Shown here: positions 38,267 through 47,458 of the stretch, one piece after another
How the letters are laid out: the number at the start of each line of letters is the position of its first letter
Position numbering within the stretch: the first letter of the stretch is position 1
Assembly: GCA_020718205.1 (NCBI GenBank)
Contig: DYSN01000004.1
Span: 1 to 64,000 of the forward strand
DNA length: 64,000 bases
Source: Draconibacterium orientale
GTDB lineage: Bacteria; Bacteroidota; Bacteroidia; Bacteroidales; UBA12170
Reading direction: 5' to 3'
Position numbers and translations under genes: made by a program
Notes under the pieces: model-generated
What the model was told of the DNA's origin: nothing
The model's input: the letters and a program-made list of their open reading frames with translations, nothing else
Database searches by the model: none

Positions 38267-38273
38267 AATCAGA

Positions 38274-38813
38274 CTATTCATAAAAATAATTATTATTAGT
38301 ATAACATTTGGGATCATCCAGATCCGCCTGAACCCAGTCTACCACATAACCTCTCGACAGATCCACACACTCAAAATAAGTTTGATAGGGAACATTGGGA
38401 GGGAACATACTGTTCACTACAGGATAAATATCAGCAATTCTGTTGGTAACAGCGGGAGCTTGAATATTCGAAATATCCACAGTAATTAAATCTTCATAAT
38501 TATCTGCGTAGAGCGAATTGCCTTTAATGGCAATATCGTGGTTTCCGTAAATTTTCAAAAAGCCAATTTTTTGAGGGCTTGCAGGATTGCTATTGTCGAA
38601 AACATGCACCCCAAGACCTATATCTCCCACAAAAATATAATTGTCTTTGATGTAAATCTTGCCTTGATTTTTTAATTCTCTGGCAGCTTCAAAACTTACG
38701 ATTTTAGCTTCTGCTTCAGAAACATAGACAGGCTTATAGCCTAAGATTTTTGTACTATTACTCCCGCTAAAAAAGAGAATAAACAAAAACATGAATAATA
38801 GGGATCGTTTCAT
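38274..38813 (-). CDS. LVIVD-repeat exported protein (N-terminal-half-like)
   Basis: Signal peptide; KIYIKDNYIFVGDIGLGVHVFDNSNPASPQKIGFLKIYGNHDIAIKGNSLYADNYEDLITVDISN. Confidence 0.8.
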   Translation of the reverse strand: MKRSLLFMFLFILFFSGSNSTKILGYKPVYVSEAEAKIVSFEAARELKNQGKIYIKDNYIFVGDIGLGVHVFDNSNPASPQKIGFLKIYGNHDIAIKGNSLYADNYEDLITVDISNIQAPAVTNRIADIYPVVNSMFPPNVPYQTYFECVDLSRGYVVDWVQADLDDPKCYTNNNYFYE

Positions 38814-38874
38814 AATATTTCGAATTTGAACTTTGTTTGTTTTTGATTTGACTTGTAAAGGTACACTATTAAGA

Positions 38875-38908
38875 CAAAAAAGCTCAGATAAAGTTGTTTA
38901 CCTGAGCA
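38875..38908 (-). terminator. Intrinsic terminator downstream of the aminotransferase
   Basis: TGCTCAGGT..ATCTGAGCTTTTTT on the minus strand. Confidence 0.75.
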
Positions 38909-38927
38909 TAAAATATTTTAAATAAAC

Positions 38928-40124
38928 CTAAATTCTGCCGGGGTAAACTTTTAATGCTTCCTCGAGAATTTTCATACTTTGACGCAAGTCGCCGGTATTT
39001 AGAACATAAGAAATTCTTATTTCATCTTTTCCATATCCTTTTGTGCTATAAAAGCCACTGGCTGGGGCACACATAACTGTTTGATTTTCAAAAGCAAAAT
39101 CTTCGAGAAGCCATTGGCAGAAATGGTCGGAATCTTTTATCGGCAATTTTGCAACCACATAAAAAGCTCCTTTGGGGTTTGGACAGTAAGCACCTTCAAT
39201 TTTATTAATGGATTGAACCACCACATCGCGACGTTGAATATATTCATCAACAACTTCGGTAAAATAGCTTGCTGGGGTTTCCAATGCAGCCTCTGCTGCC
39301 ACTTGTCCGAAGCTTGGCGGACTTAGACGCGCTTGTGCAAATTTCATGGCGGTGGCCATTACCTGCTTGTTTTTGCTAATGAGGCATCCGATTCTAAAAC
39401 CACAGGCCGAATAACGTTTGGACACTGAGTCGATGAGAATGCTGTGCTGATCGAGCCCTTCGAGATTCATCACCGAATGGTGTTTTTCACCATCGTAAAC
39501 AAACTCCCGGTATACTTCGTCGGCTATGAGATAAAGGTCGTATTTAAGCGCAATTTGCTTCAACACTTCCAATTCTTCTTTCGAATACAAATACCCGGTG
39601 GGGTTGTTGGGATTGCAAACGATGATGGCTTTGGTTTTTTCGGTAACAGCTTTTTCGAATTCGGCAATTGGAGGAAGCGCAAACCCATTGCTGATATGGC
39701 TAAAAATCGGCTTCACCTTTACTCCTGCATTGGTGGCAAAACCGTTGTAATTGGCATAAAATGGCTCAGGGATGATGATTTCGTCGCCTTCGTCCATAAT
39801 GCTCTGAATGGCAAACAAAATGGCTTCGGAAGCTCCTGCTGTAATAATGATATCGGAGGCTGTTATGTCAATATTGTTTTTTTGATAATAGGTCGCCAGC
39901 TTGTCTCTATATTTCTGATTACCTGCAGAATGACTATATTCCACCACTTTCTCGGAATAATTTCTGATGGCCTCCATAGCCACTTCGGGGGTTTTAATGT
40001 CTGGTTGTCCTATATTAAGATGGAATACTTTAACCCCTCTTTTTTTGGCAGCTTCGGCAAATGGCACGAGCTTTCTGATGGGCGATTCGGGCATCAGTTT
40101 GCCTTTATTTGAAATTCCTGGCAT
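38928..40124 (-). CDS. PLP-dependent aminotransferase, class I/II
   Basis: VFHLNIGQPDIKTPE, NPNNPTGYLYSKEEL, ILIDSVSKRYSACGFRIG. Confidence 0.93.
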   Translation of the reverse strand: MPGISNKGKLMPESPIRKLVPFAEAAKKRGVKVFHLNIGQPDIKTPEVAMEAIRNYSEKVVEYSHSAGNQKYRDKLATYYQKNNIDITASDIIITAGASEAILFAIQSIMDEGDEIIIPEPFYANYNGFATNAGVKVKPIFSHISNGFALPPIAEFEKAVTEKTKAIIVCNPNNPTGYLYSKEELEVLKQIALKYDLYLIADEVYREFVYDGEKHHSVMNLEGLDQHSILIDSVSKRYSACGFRIGCLISKNKQVMATAMKFAQARLSPPSFGQVAAEAALETPASYFTEVVDEYIQRRDVVVQSINKIEGAYCPNPKGAFYVVAKLPIKDSDHFCQWLLEDFAFENQTVMCAPASGFYSTKGYGKDEIRISYVLNTGDLRQSMKILEEALKVYPGRI

Positions 40125-40152
40125 AATATAATTATTTGGTTAACTAAAAAAA

Positions 40153-40178
40153 ATCCCGACGCTTTAAAAACGCCGGGA
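40153..40178 (-). terminator. Terminator-like hairpin downstream of the DUF1573 gene
   Basis: TCCCGGCG-tttttaaag-CGTCGGGATTTTTTT on the minus strand. Confidence 0.75.
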
Positions 40179-40218
40179 CAAATTTCCTATATTTTTTAAT
40201 ACCGTGGGCTGTAAAAAG

Positions 40219-40680
40219 CTATTTATTTATGGGAGACATCTCGCTATCTACGTTATTTGCGGGAATTGCGGAGGTTGGTTCGGGTATAACCTGACCTTTA
40301 ATTTTCAAAACAACATCGGTTACAGTGGCATTCGACGTAACAGTGATGGTTTTATTAAAGGAGCCTAATCTTTTGGTATCGTATTGTACGTTGATAGAAT
40401 CTGTCTGGCCAGGCATTAATGGTGTGCGTGACCATTTAGGAATGGTACAACCACATGACGATTTTACGCGGGATAAAATCAGTGGCTCTTTTCCATTATT
40501 GGAATAAACAAATGTGTAATTTCCATCGCCATTTTGATAGATAGTTCCGTAATCGTGTTCCGATTGTTCAAATGAAATGACAGGGGCATTTGGATTGGCA
40601 GGGGTCAATGTAGTTTCCTGAGACATGGCATTCCAACCAAAAGTCACGAGCAAAGCAAGTGAGAATAAAATCTTTTTCAT
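40219..40680 (-). CDS. DUF1573-domain exported protein
   Basis: SFEQSEHDYGTIYQNGDGNYTFVYSNNGKEPLILSRVKSSCGCTIPKW. Confidence 0.88.
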   Translation of the reverse strand: MKKILFSLALLVTFGWNAMSQETTLTPANPNAPVISFEQSEHDYGTIYQNGDGNYTFVYSNNGKEPLILSRVKSSCGCTIPKWSRTPLMPGQTDSINVQYDTKRLGSFNKTITVTSNATVTDVVLKIKGQVIPEPTSAIPANNVDSEMSPINK

Positions 40681-40998
40681 TTTGTAAACAGTTTTTTAGG
40701 ATTAATTAATTTTTTGAACAAAAGTATAAAATATGCAGCTCAACCATGAGATTGATTGAATATTTTAACATAAAAAACCGTGCCAAATCAAATTTGCAAC
40801 TCAATTTTGTTATCAATTTGGTGCTGCAAAAATTCCTATTCCATTCTAATTGAACTTGATTTACACAACGATACCTGTTTTTGTTTCACCTTTTTCGACA
40901 TTAAATGATTGGCAAAATATAAATACACTGCCAGGTGACAGTGATTTATTGCCCTGCGGTAGGTTAAGTTTTTAATCTATTGAAGAAAAAATACTGCA

Positions 40999-43285
40999 CT
41001 ATTTCGATTTTTTCATGACAAAAACCAGCTCTCCGCCTAGGGTAAATTCCTTGAAATTTAGACTATTGTCTTTAATTTCCTTTCCATTCCATTCCATTGA
41101 GTGTTATCTTTTTAATAAAGACATTCTCTTCAGATTGATTCAGAACTATAATTTTTAAAACGTTTCCATTTTCAAAATTCAGGGTTGCATTCTTTATTAA
41201 AGGACTCCCTATGGCATATTCGTTGGAGCCCGGAATCACAGGGTAAAAACCCAATGCGCTGAACACATATCAGGCACTCATTTGTCCGGCATCATCGTTT
41301 CCACAAACGCCATCGGGGCCAACACCATACATGGTATTCATTATTATTCTCACCCGTTGCCGGGTTTTCAAGGGATGATGGGTCCAATTGTAGAGATACG
41401 GAATGTGATGTCCAGGCTCATTTCCATGCACATAATTTCCAATAATTCCATCGCGGGTAATGTCTTCGTTTTGCTCTATGTGCTCGTCGGATATTTCGGT
41501 GGTGAAAATTCTGTCTAAATGCTCAGAAAACTGATCCTTCCCCCCCCATCATTTCTATCATATGCGGAATATTCTGTGGAACATATAATCCATAGTTCCA
41601 GGCATTTCCTTCAATAAATCCCTGGCCGTGGGTATTTATTGTGTCAAAGTCTTTTCGCCATTCGCCATTGGCTAAGCGAGGGCGCATGTAACCAATTTGT
41701 TCATCATACACATTTAAATAATTCTCAGCTCTTTTCAGATACTCGGTTCTCAGACTTTCTTGACCACCCATCTGAGCAATTTGAGCAATACACCAATCGT
41801 CGCAGGCATATTCCAGCGTTTTTGAAACTGATGAACCACTTAAATCCTCGGCCACATAACCCCGATATAGGAATCAATTCCATCGTAATAACCTACCGTA
41901 GAAGTATTTACACAAGCTTGCAGAGCTCTTTTGGGATCAATATTGGTGGTTCCCTTAACCATAGCATCCGAAATTACCGAAACAGAATGATAACCCACCA
42001 TGCACCAGTTTTCGTTGGCATAATGGCTCCAAACCGGTAACATTTTGTGCACACTTTGATCGTGATGGGCCACCATGGAATGAATCATATCGTTGTTTCT
42101 GGACGGCTGAATGAGATTAAACAGCGGATGCAAAGCCCTGTAAGTGTCCCATAGTGAGAAAATTGTGTAGTTGGCAAATCCTTCCGACTGATGAATATTC
42201 TGATCCAGACCCCGGTATTGCCCGTCCACATCTTCGTAGAGAATGGGGCTTAAAAATGTGTGGTACAATGCGGTATAGAAAGTTTGCATTTGCCCGGGAG
42301 TCATCATTTCAACCTAAATTTTACTGAGCTCTTTATTCCATTTTTCTTTGGCTTCGGCAACCACCAGATCGAAATTCCAATGGGGAATTTCGGAGCGAAG
42401 ATTTTTCAATGCTCCGGCAGTGCTGGTATTCGATAATGACACTTTAACCATAAGAGGCGATTGGCTTTTTACATCAAAGTAGAACCGGCATCTCAGGTCA
42501 TGGCCTGCCATTTCGGGGAAATTTCTCGATTCATTGAACTTTCTGTAGAACCCGTTATACTTCATTTGGTCATATCTTTTATAGCCATATTCTTTCATTG
42601 GAGCCGAAAATTCTATGGCAAAATAAACCGTTTTCGTTCCGGCCCAGCCCGATGTTTGGCGATAGCCTGTTATGAGTGAATCGTTTTCCACCCTAATAAA
42701 GATCCAGACGTTTTTTCCTTCGTAGTTATATATATTCGAAATCAAATCGAGAATAATATGGACTCTTGGGTTTTTAAAAAACGTATATCGATGAAAACCA
42801 ACTCTTTCCGAAGTTGTTAGCTCGGCCAAAATACTATCTTCGGCCAAAAGAACCGAGTAGTAACCCGGACTGGCTTTTTCAGTTTTATGAGAGAATCGCG
42901 AAACAAATCCAGTTTCCGGATTGAGCTGGGTTCCTGGCTCCAATTGCAATTCCCCTGTGGTTGGCATGATTAAAATATCGCCCAAATCGCTGTGACCCGT
43001 TCCATTGAAATGCGTATGCGCAAAGCCAAAAATAGTACTGTCGTCGTATAGATAGCCCGAACAATATTTGTACGTGTCCTTATTGTAAGATCCATCTGCG
43101 TTAAACATGGGTTGCCGGTTGGTTTCCGGACTTAGCTGCACCATTCCAAAGGGAACTGTGGCACCGGGATAAACATGACCCATGCTTTGGATTCCAATAA
43201 ATGGATCGACAAAATGGGTAAAGTCGTGTTGAGAAAAGGATTGACCGATTATGAAAATAAAGAATAGAATAAAAATTTTTTTATG
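40999..43285 (-). pseudogene. GH92 alpha-mannosidase-like pseudogene
   Basis: Collinear GH92 motifs across four ORF fragments (FVDPFIGIQSMGHVYPGATVPFGMVQLSPET, TPGQMQTFYTALYHTFLSP, KTLEYACDDWCIAQIA, GQMSA*YVFSALGFYPVIPGSNEYAIGSP) separated by stops and frameshifts. Confidence 0.92.
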
Positions 43286-43394
43286 ATGGCTTTTGTTGTG
43301 TTTAAGCTGGTAAAAATATGAATTGATATGGCAACAAAGGCCATTAATGCTAAGAAATAGTTATTTTTGGGGGGCGCAATTAAATTCAATAGCC

Positions 43395-44114
43395 ATGATG
43401 CAAGAAAAATACATTCAATCGTTTGAAGATTATCACCGCATTATTCAAGAGCACAAAAAAGACTGGCGAAACTGGTTTTACAGAGGCGAAAGCCGCATTT
43501 ATCATAAACTGGTACCCAAAGCAGGCCGACCACACTACTTAGAGAAAAACGTGAACGATGAGGATGTTTTTGAGCGGTGGATCCGCCATGCGGTGTCCTA
43601 TTTGGAAACTCCAATGGAAAATAAATGGGATTTGCTGTCCATTGCAGCCCATCACGGACTGGCAACGCGGTTATTGGACTGGACCTTCAACCCCATGATT
43701 GCAGCCTTTTTTGCAGTGAGCCTTCCGTTCGATGCCGATGAAACAGAAACCCAGTGTGTTATATATTCCCATTATTCCGATCGTCCATTTTTCGACATCA
43801 AGAAATACCCCGATCCTTTTAATATCTCCGACAAAAACATAATCAACCACAAAGTTTTTCGGTTTTCTCCCCGAAGCATAGTTCAGCGCATCATGCGGCA
43901 GGGAGCTATTTTTACCATTCATTTTCCGCCTTCCTGCTCATTGGACGAGTGTTTATCAGATGGCGACAGGTTAGAGAAAATTATTATCGACAAGGCATAT
44001 CAAAAACAATTTAGCATCGACTTATCGCATTATGGAATCAATAAAATGAGCATGTTTCCAGATTTGGATGGCCTATCGAGACATATTAACTGGTCGTCGC
44101 TGAATTTGTATTAA
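43395..44114 (+). CDS. FRG-domain protein
   Basis: WFYRGESRIYHKLVPKAGR, LLSIAAHHGLATRLLDWTFNPMIAAFFAV; MMQEKY start (43395) follows a TATTTTTG box. Confidence 0.85.
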   Translation: MMQEKYIQSFEDYHRIIQEHKKDWRNWFYRGESRIYHKLVPKAGRPHYLEKNVNDEDVFERWIRHAVSYLETPMENKWDLLSIAAHHGLATRLLDWTFNPMIAAFFAVSLPFDADETETQCVIYSHYSDRPFFDIKKYPDPFNISDKNIINHKVFRFSPRSIVQRIMRQGAIFTIHFPPSCSLDECLSDGDRLEKIIIDKAYQKQFSIDLSHYGINKMSMFPDLDGLSRHINWSSLNLY

Positions 44115-44253
44115 ATATGGAAAATTAATATGTAAGCTCCTGTTTTTATGATAAAAACCTAAAGACTACTTACAGATACAGCTATTGTAAGGCTTTGAAT
44201 ATATATTGGTAATCAAAATAGCTCAGCCATGGCCCTTGAAATGATTAAATCGA

Positions 44254-44287
44254 AAAAGCATCAGCCGAATTTCGACTGATGCTTTTG
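44254..44287 (-). terminator. Intrinsic terminator downstream of tRNA-Leu
   Basis: AAAAGCATCAGTCG-aaat-TCGGCTGATGCTTTTT on the minus strand. Confidence 0.85.
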
Positions 44288-44371
44288 TACCCAAGGCCGG
44301 GATCGAACCGGCACGAGTTTAACCTCATTGGTGTTTGAGACCAACGCGTCTACCAATTCCGCCACTTGGGC
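44288..44371 (-). tRNA. tRNA-Leu (CAA)
   Basis: GCCCAAGTGGCGGAATTGGTAGACGCGTTGGTCTCAAACACCAATGAGG..GGTTCGATCCCGGCCTTGGGTA; class II, anticodon loop CTCAAAC, no encoded CCA. Confidence 0.95.
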
Positions 44372-44422
44372 ATTGCTTTTCTGTTTGGAAAATCCAAACC
44401 GGACGGCTTGTTTAGAGCGGTG

Positions 44423-44430
44423 CAAATATA
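44423..44430 (-). promoter_or_regulatory. -7 box of the tRNA-Leu promoter
   Basis: TATATTTG on the minus strand about 50 nt upstream of the mature tRNA. Confidence 0.6.
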
Positions 44431-44534
44431 CGCACTTTTTCCAATGTGAAACCAAAAAATTCATACTTTTAGTAATTAGCTGATTTGCAATGCAAAACCA
44501 CAGCCAAAAATATAGTTCCCCCTAATAAAGAATA

Positions 44535-44566
44535 TTTGGCAATAACAAAAAATAGGGTTACTTTTG
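44535..44566 (+). promoter_or_regulatory. prs promoter
   Basis: TTTG-N20-TACTTTTG. Confidence 0.8.
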
Positions 44567-44599
44567 CCGCAAAATTCAAGAACAAAAACCGACAAACCA

Positions 44600-45541
44600 A
44601 TGTCAGAAAAAGTAACAATTTTCGCAGGTAGAGCTACCATGTATCTGGCAGAGAAAATAGCCGGTGAATATGGTCAAAAGCTTGGAAAAGTAACGACAGC
44701 TGTTTTCAATGACGGAGAATTTCAGCCCAGCTACGATGAAACAATCCGCGGAAATACTGTTTTTATTGTTCAAAGTACCTTCGCACCTTCCGAAAATTTA
44801 ATGGAGCTTCTCCTACTCATCGATGCGGCCAAAAGAGCATCGGCGAAAAAAGTTGTTGCGGTAATCCCCTACTTCGGTTTTGCCCGTCAGGATAGAAAAG
44901 ACAAGCCCAGAGTTTCCATTGGCGCCAAGCTCATTACCAACCTTTTGGTGGCTGCTGGTGTCGACAGAATTGTTACCATGGATCTTCACTCCGACCAAAT
45001 TCAGGGGTTTGTTGATTTGCCTATGGATCACCTGTATGCATCTTCAATTTTTATCCCCTATTTAAACACCTTAAAACTACCCAATTTGGTGATGGCTTCG
45101 CCCGATACCGGAGGCGCCAAAAGAGCTGCTGCTTATGCCAAATTTCTGAATACCGATTTGGTTATCTGTTTTAAACAGCGGAAAAAAGCCGGGGTTATAG
45201 AATCCATGCAGGTTATTGGCGACGTGAAAGACAAAGACATTGTTCTGGTTGACGATATTATCGACTCGGGAGGAACCATTACCACCGCCTCCAATTTAAT
45301 GATGGAACAAGGAGCTCGCAGCGTGAGAGCCGTGTGTACACATGCCGTTTTCTCCAATAACGCCATCGCCAAACTCGAAAATTCGAGCCTTAAGGAAGTT
45401 ATTGTAAGCGATACCATTCCTCAACCCGGCAGCGAAAAAATAACCGTTCTGTCCACAGCAGGCATCTTTGCCGATGTAATTGACAGAATCCATAATTTTG
45501 AATCCATTAGTGACCATTTTCAGTTCACTACTATTTTATAA
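44600..45541 (+). CDS. prs: Ribose-phosphate pyrophosphokinase
   Basis: VTIFAGRATMYLAEKIA, YFGFARQDRKDKPR, DLHSDQIQGF, VLVDDIIDSGGT; start at 44600 preferred. Confidence 0.96.
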   Translation: MSEKVTIFAGRATMYLAEKIAGEYGQKLGKVTTAVFNDGEFQPSYDETIRGNTVFIVQSTFAPSENLMELLLLIDAAKRASAKKVVAVIPYFGFARQDRKDKPRVSIGAKLITNLLVAAGVDRIVTMDLHSDQIQGFVDLPMDHLYASSIFIPYLNTLKLPNLVMASPDTGGAKRAAAYAKFLNTDLVICFKQRKKAGVIESMQVIGDVKDKDIVLVDDIIDSGGTITTASNLMMEQGARSVRAVCTHAVFSNNAIAKLENSSLKEVIVSDTIPQPGSEKITVLSTAGIFADVIDRIHNFESISDHFQFTTIL

Positions 45542-45560
45542 ACTAAATAATTAATTAACA

Positions 45561-46148
45561 ATGAAAAGAGTATCTATTAGCGGTTCTCTAAGAGAGAACG
45601 TAGGGAAAAAAGATGCAAACAAACAACGTTCGGAAGAAAAAGTTGTTTGTGTTCTTTACGGCGGTGAAAAACAAGTTCACTTCACCATCGACGAAAAACA
45701 ATTCAAAAGAATTTCGCATACTCCCGATGTATATATTGTAGACTTAAGTATTGGTGGAGAAGCCCATTCAGCCATTTTACAAGCTGTTCAGTTTCATCCC
45801 GTTTCTGACAAACCACTTCATGCCGATTTTCTTGAGATACTTGATGGAAGACCTGTTAAAGTTGTAATCCCTGTTAGATACGAAGGTGCAGCTCCCGGTG
45901 TTCTTAAAGGTGGTATTTTGAATAAAAAACTCAGAAATATTCCTGTAAAAGGTTTTTCGAAAGATATCCCTGAGAATTTTGTTATCAGTATTTCCAAGTT
46001 GAAAATTGGTATGAGTATCAAAATTAAGGATATTAATTTCGGCCCTCTTACTCCACTTATGGATGGCAATAGCCTTGTGGTTGGCGTTAAAGCAACGCGC
46101 GGTGCTATTATTGCTGACGACGAGGAAGAAGAAGAAGCTGAAGCTTAA
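45561..46148 (+). CDS. rplY: 50S ribosomal protein L25/Ctc family
   Basis: VSISGSLRENVGKKDANKQR, CTC-type C-terminal domain, acidic tail. Confidence 0.93.
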   Translation: MKRVSISGSLRENVGKKDANKQRSEEKVVCVLYGGEKQVHFTIDEKQFKRISHTPDVYIVDLSIGGEAHSAILQAVQFHPVSDKPLHADFLEILDGRPVKVVIPVRYEGAAPGVLKGGILNKKLRNIPVKGFSKDIPENFVISISKLKIGMSIKIKDINFGPLTPLMDGNSLVVGVKATRGAIIADDEEEEEAEA

Positions 46149-46290
46149 TTCATTTTGTTTTATGATAAAGGCATACGATTTTTATAATCCTATGCCTTTT
46201 TCTATTTTCAATCAATTATCTATCATTGCTTCTGAAAACTTAACAATCACCACAAAAGTTTTAAGCTGATCCACAAAAAAATATGATACC

Positions 46291-46854
46291 ATGAAATATC
46301 TTATTGCAGGCCTCGGAAATATTGGAGCGGAATATGATAAAACCCGTCATAATATTGGTTTCGATATCGTAACTTATATGGCCGACATGCACCACGAGAA
46401 ATTTACAACCGACCGACTGGCATCGGTGGCCACAGTTAAATACAAATCGCGGCAGTTTATTCTCATTAAACCAACTACTTACATGAATCTCAGCGGGAAA
46501 GCAGTAAAATATTGGTTGGATGCCGAGAAAATCGACATCGAAAATCTATTGGTGGTTACAGATGACCTGGCTCTTGACCTGGGTTTTCTCCGCATGCGCA
46601 AAAAAGGCAGCCCCGGATCGCACAATGGGCTTGAAAACATTATTCAAATACTTGGCAGAGACGATTTTGCCCGCTTACGATTTGGGATTGGAAACGATTT
46701 TGCTCGTGGACGTCAGGCCGACTTTGTACTCAGCGGCTGGAAAGCCTCGGAAATGCCTGTTATTGAAGAAAAAATCCCCATTGCAGCCGATATGATTCTT
46801 TCTTTTGGCACCATTGGGGTGGACAGAACAATGACCCTGTTTAATAACAAGTAA
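46291..46854 (+). CDS. pth: Peptidyl-tRNA hydrolase
   Basis: YLIAGLGNIGAEYDKTRHNIGFDIV, LIKPTTYMNLSGKAV, GSPGSHNGLENI. Confidence 0.96.
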   Translation: MKYLIAGLGNIGAEYDKTRHNIGFDIVTYMADMHHEKFTTDRLASVATVKYKSRQFILIKPTTYMNLSGKAVKYWLDAEKIDIENLLVVTDDLALDLGFLRMRKKGSPGSHNGLENIIQILGRDDFARLRFGIGNDFARGRQADFVLSGWKASEMPVIEEKIPIAADMILSFGTIGVDRTMTLFNNK

Positions 46855-46865
46855 CCCTGAGAATA

Positions 46866-47426
46866 CTACTCAAGACCAATATTATCCAGCTCGAAATAGC
46901 TTGCTCCACGAGACCCTAAAACACTCTCGTAAAGCACAATTTCCTGAACTTTCATCGTTTGAACAATTCCTGGCTCCCATCCACTTATTACCTCATGAAA
47001 ATGGGGTTTGTTTTCGATTTTTCGAATCCTTGCCAAAGTTAAATGCGGAACAAAATTTTGCCTGTCGAAACGAAAACCCCTTTTTTCCAATCCTTTTCTT
47101 AGGGAAAAATGCAAGTCTGTCAGCTTTTCCACAGGCTGCATTCCAACCCAAATAACACGGGGATCATAGCGACTTCCAAAGATTCCCAGATTTCCCAACT
47201 CCAAATCGAAGGATGGACTTTCACTCGCACCGGCTTTCATAACATCAACAATATCTTTGAGTTTCGATGTGGAGGCATTTCCAAGAAAAACCAAAGTTTG
47301 GTGGAAATGTTCAACAGGAATCCAATTGATATTATTGCCAATCAGATTGGTTTTCAAATAATTGAGTTTCTTAAGCAACTGTTCTCCAGGCAATATTTTA
47401 ATTGCAATAAAGAGTCTTTTGTCCAT
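46866..47426 (-). CDS. thpR: RNA 2',3'-cyclic phosphodiesterase
   Basis: Two HxTL motifs: HFHQTLVFLG and FVPHLTLARI. Confidence 0.92.
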   Translation of the reverse strand: MDKRLFIAIKILPGEQLLKKLNYLKTNLIGNNINWIPVEHFHQTLVFLGNASTSKLKDIVDVMKAGASESPSFDLELGNLGIFGSRYDPRVIWVGMQPVEKLTDLHFSLRKGLEKRGFRFDRQNFVPHLTLARIRKIENKPHFHEVISGWEPGIVQTMKVQEIVLYESVLGSRGASYFELDNIGLE

Positions 47427-47458
47427 AAAAGAGCTTAGAATTTGTTTGGAACATGAAC

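Noticed and set aside
39444-40112. 222-aa plus-strand ORF
   Set aside because: Antisense to the well-supported aminotransferase; composition typical of a shadow ORF.
41072-43183. Four independent small genes
   Set aside because: The fragments are collinear parts of one GH92 protein separated by stops/frameshifts; annotated as one pseudogene.
40700-44371. tRNA-associated genomic island
   Set aside because: No integrase and no repeated tRNA-Leu 3' end found by eye; kept only as a possibility in the FRG finding.
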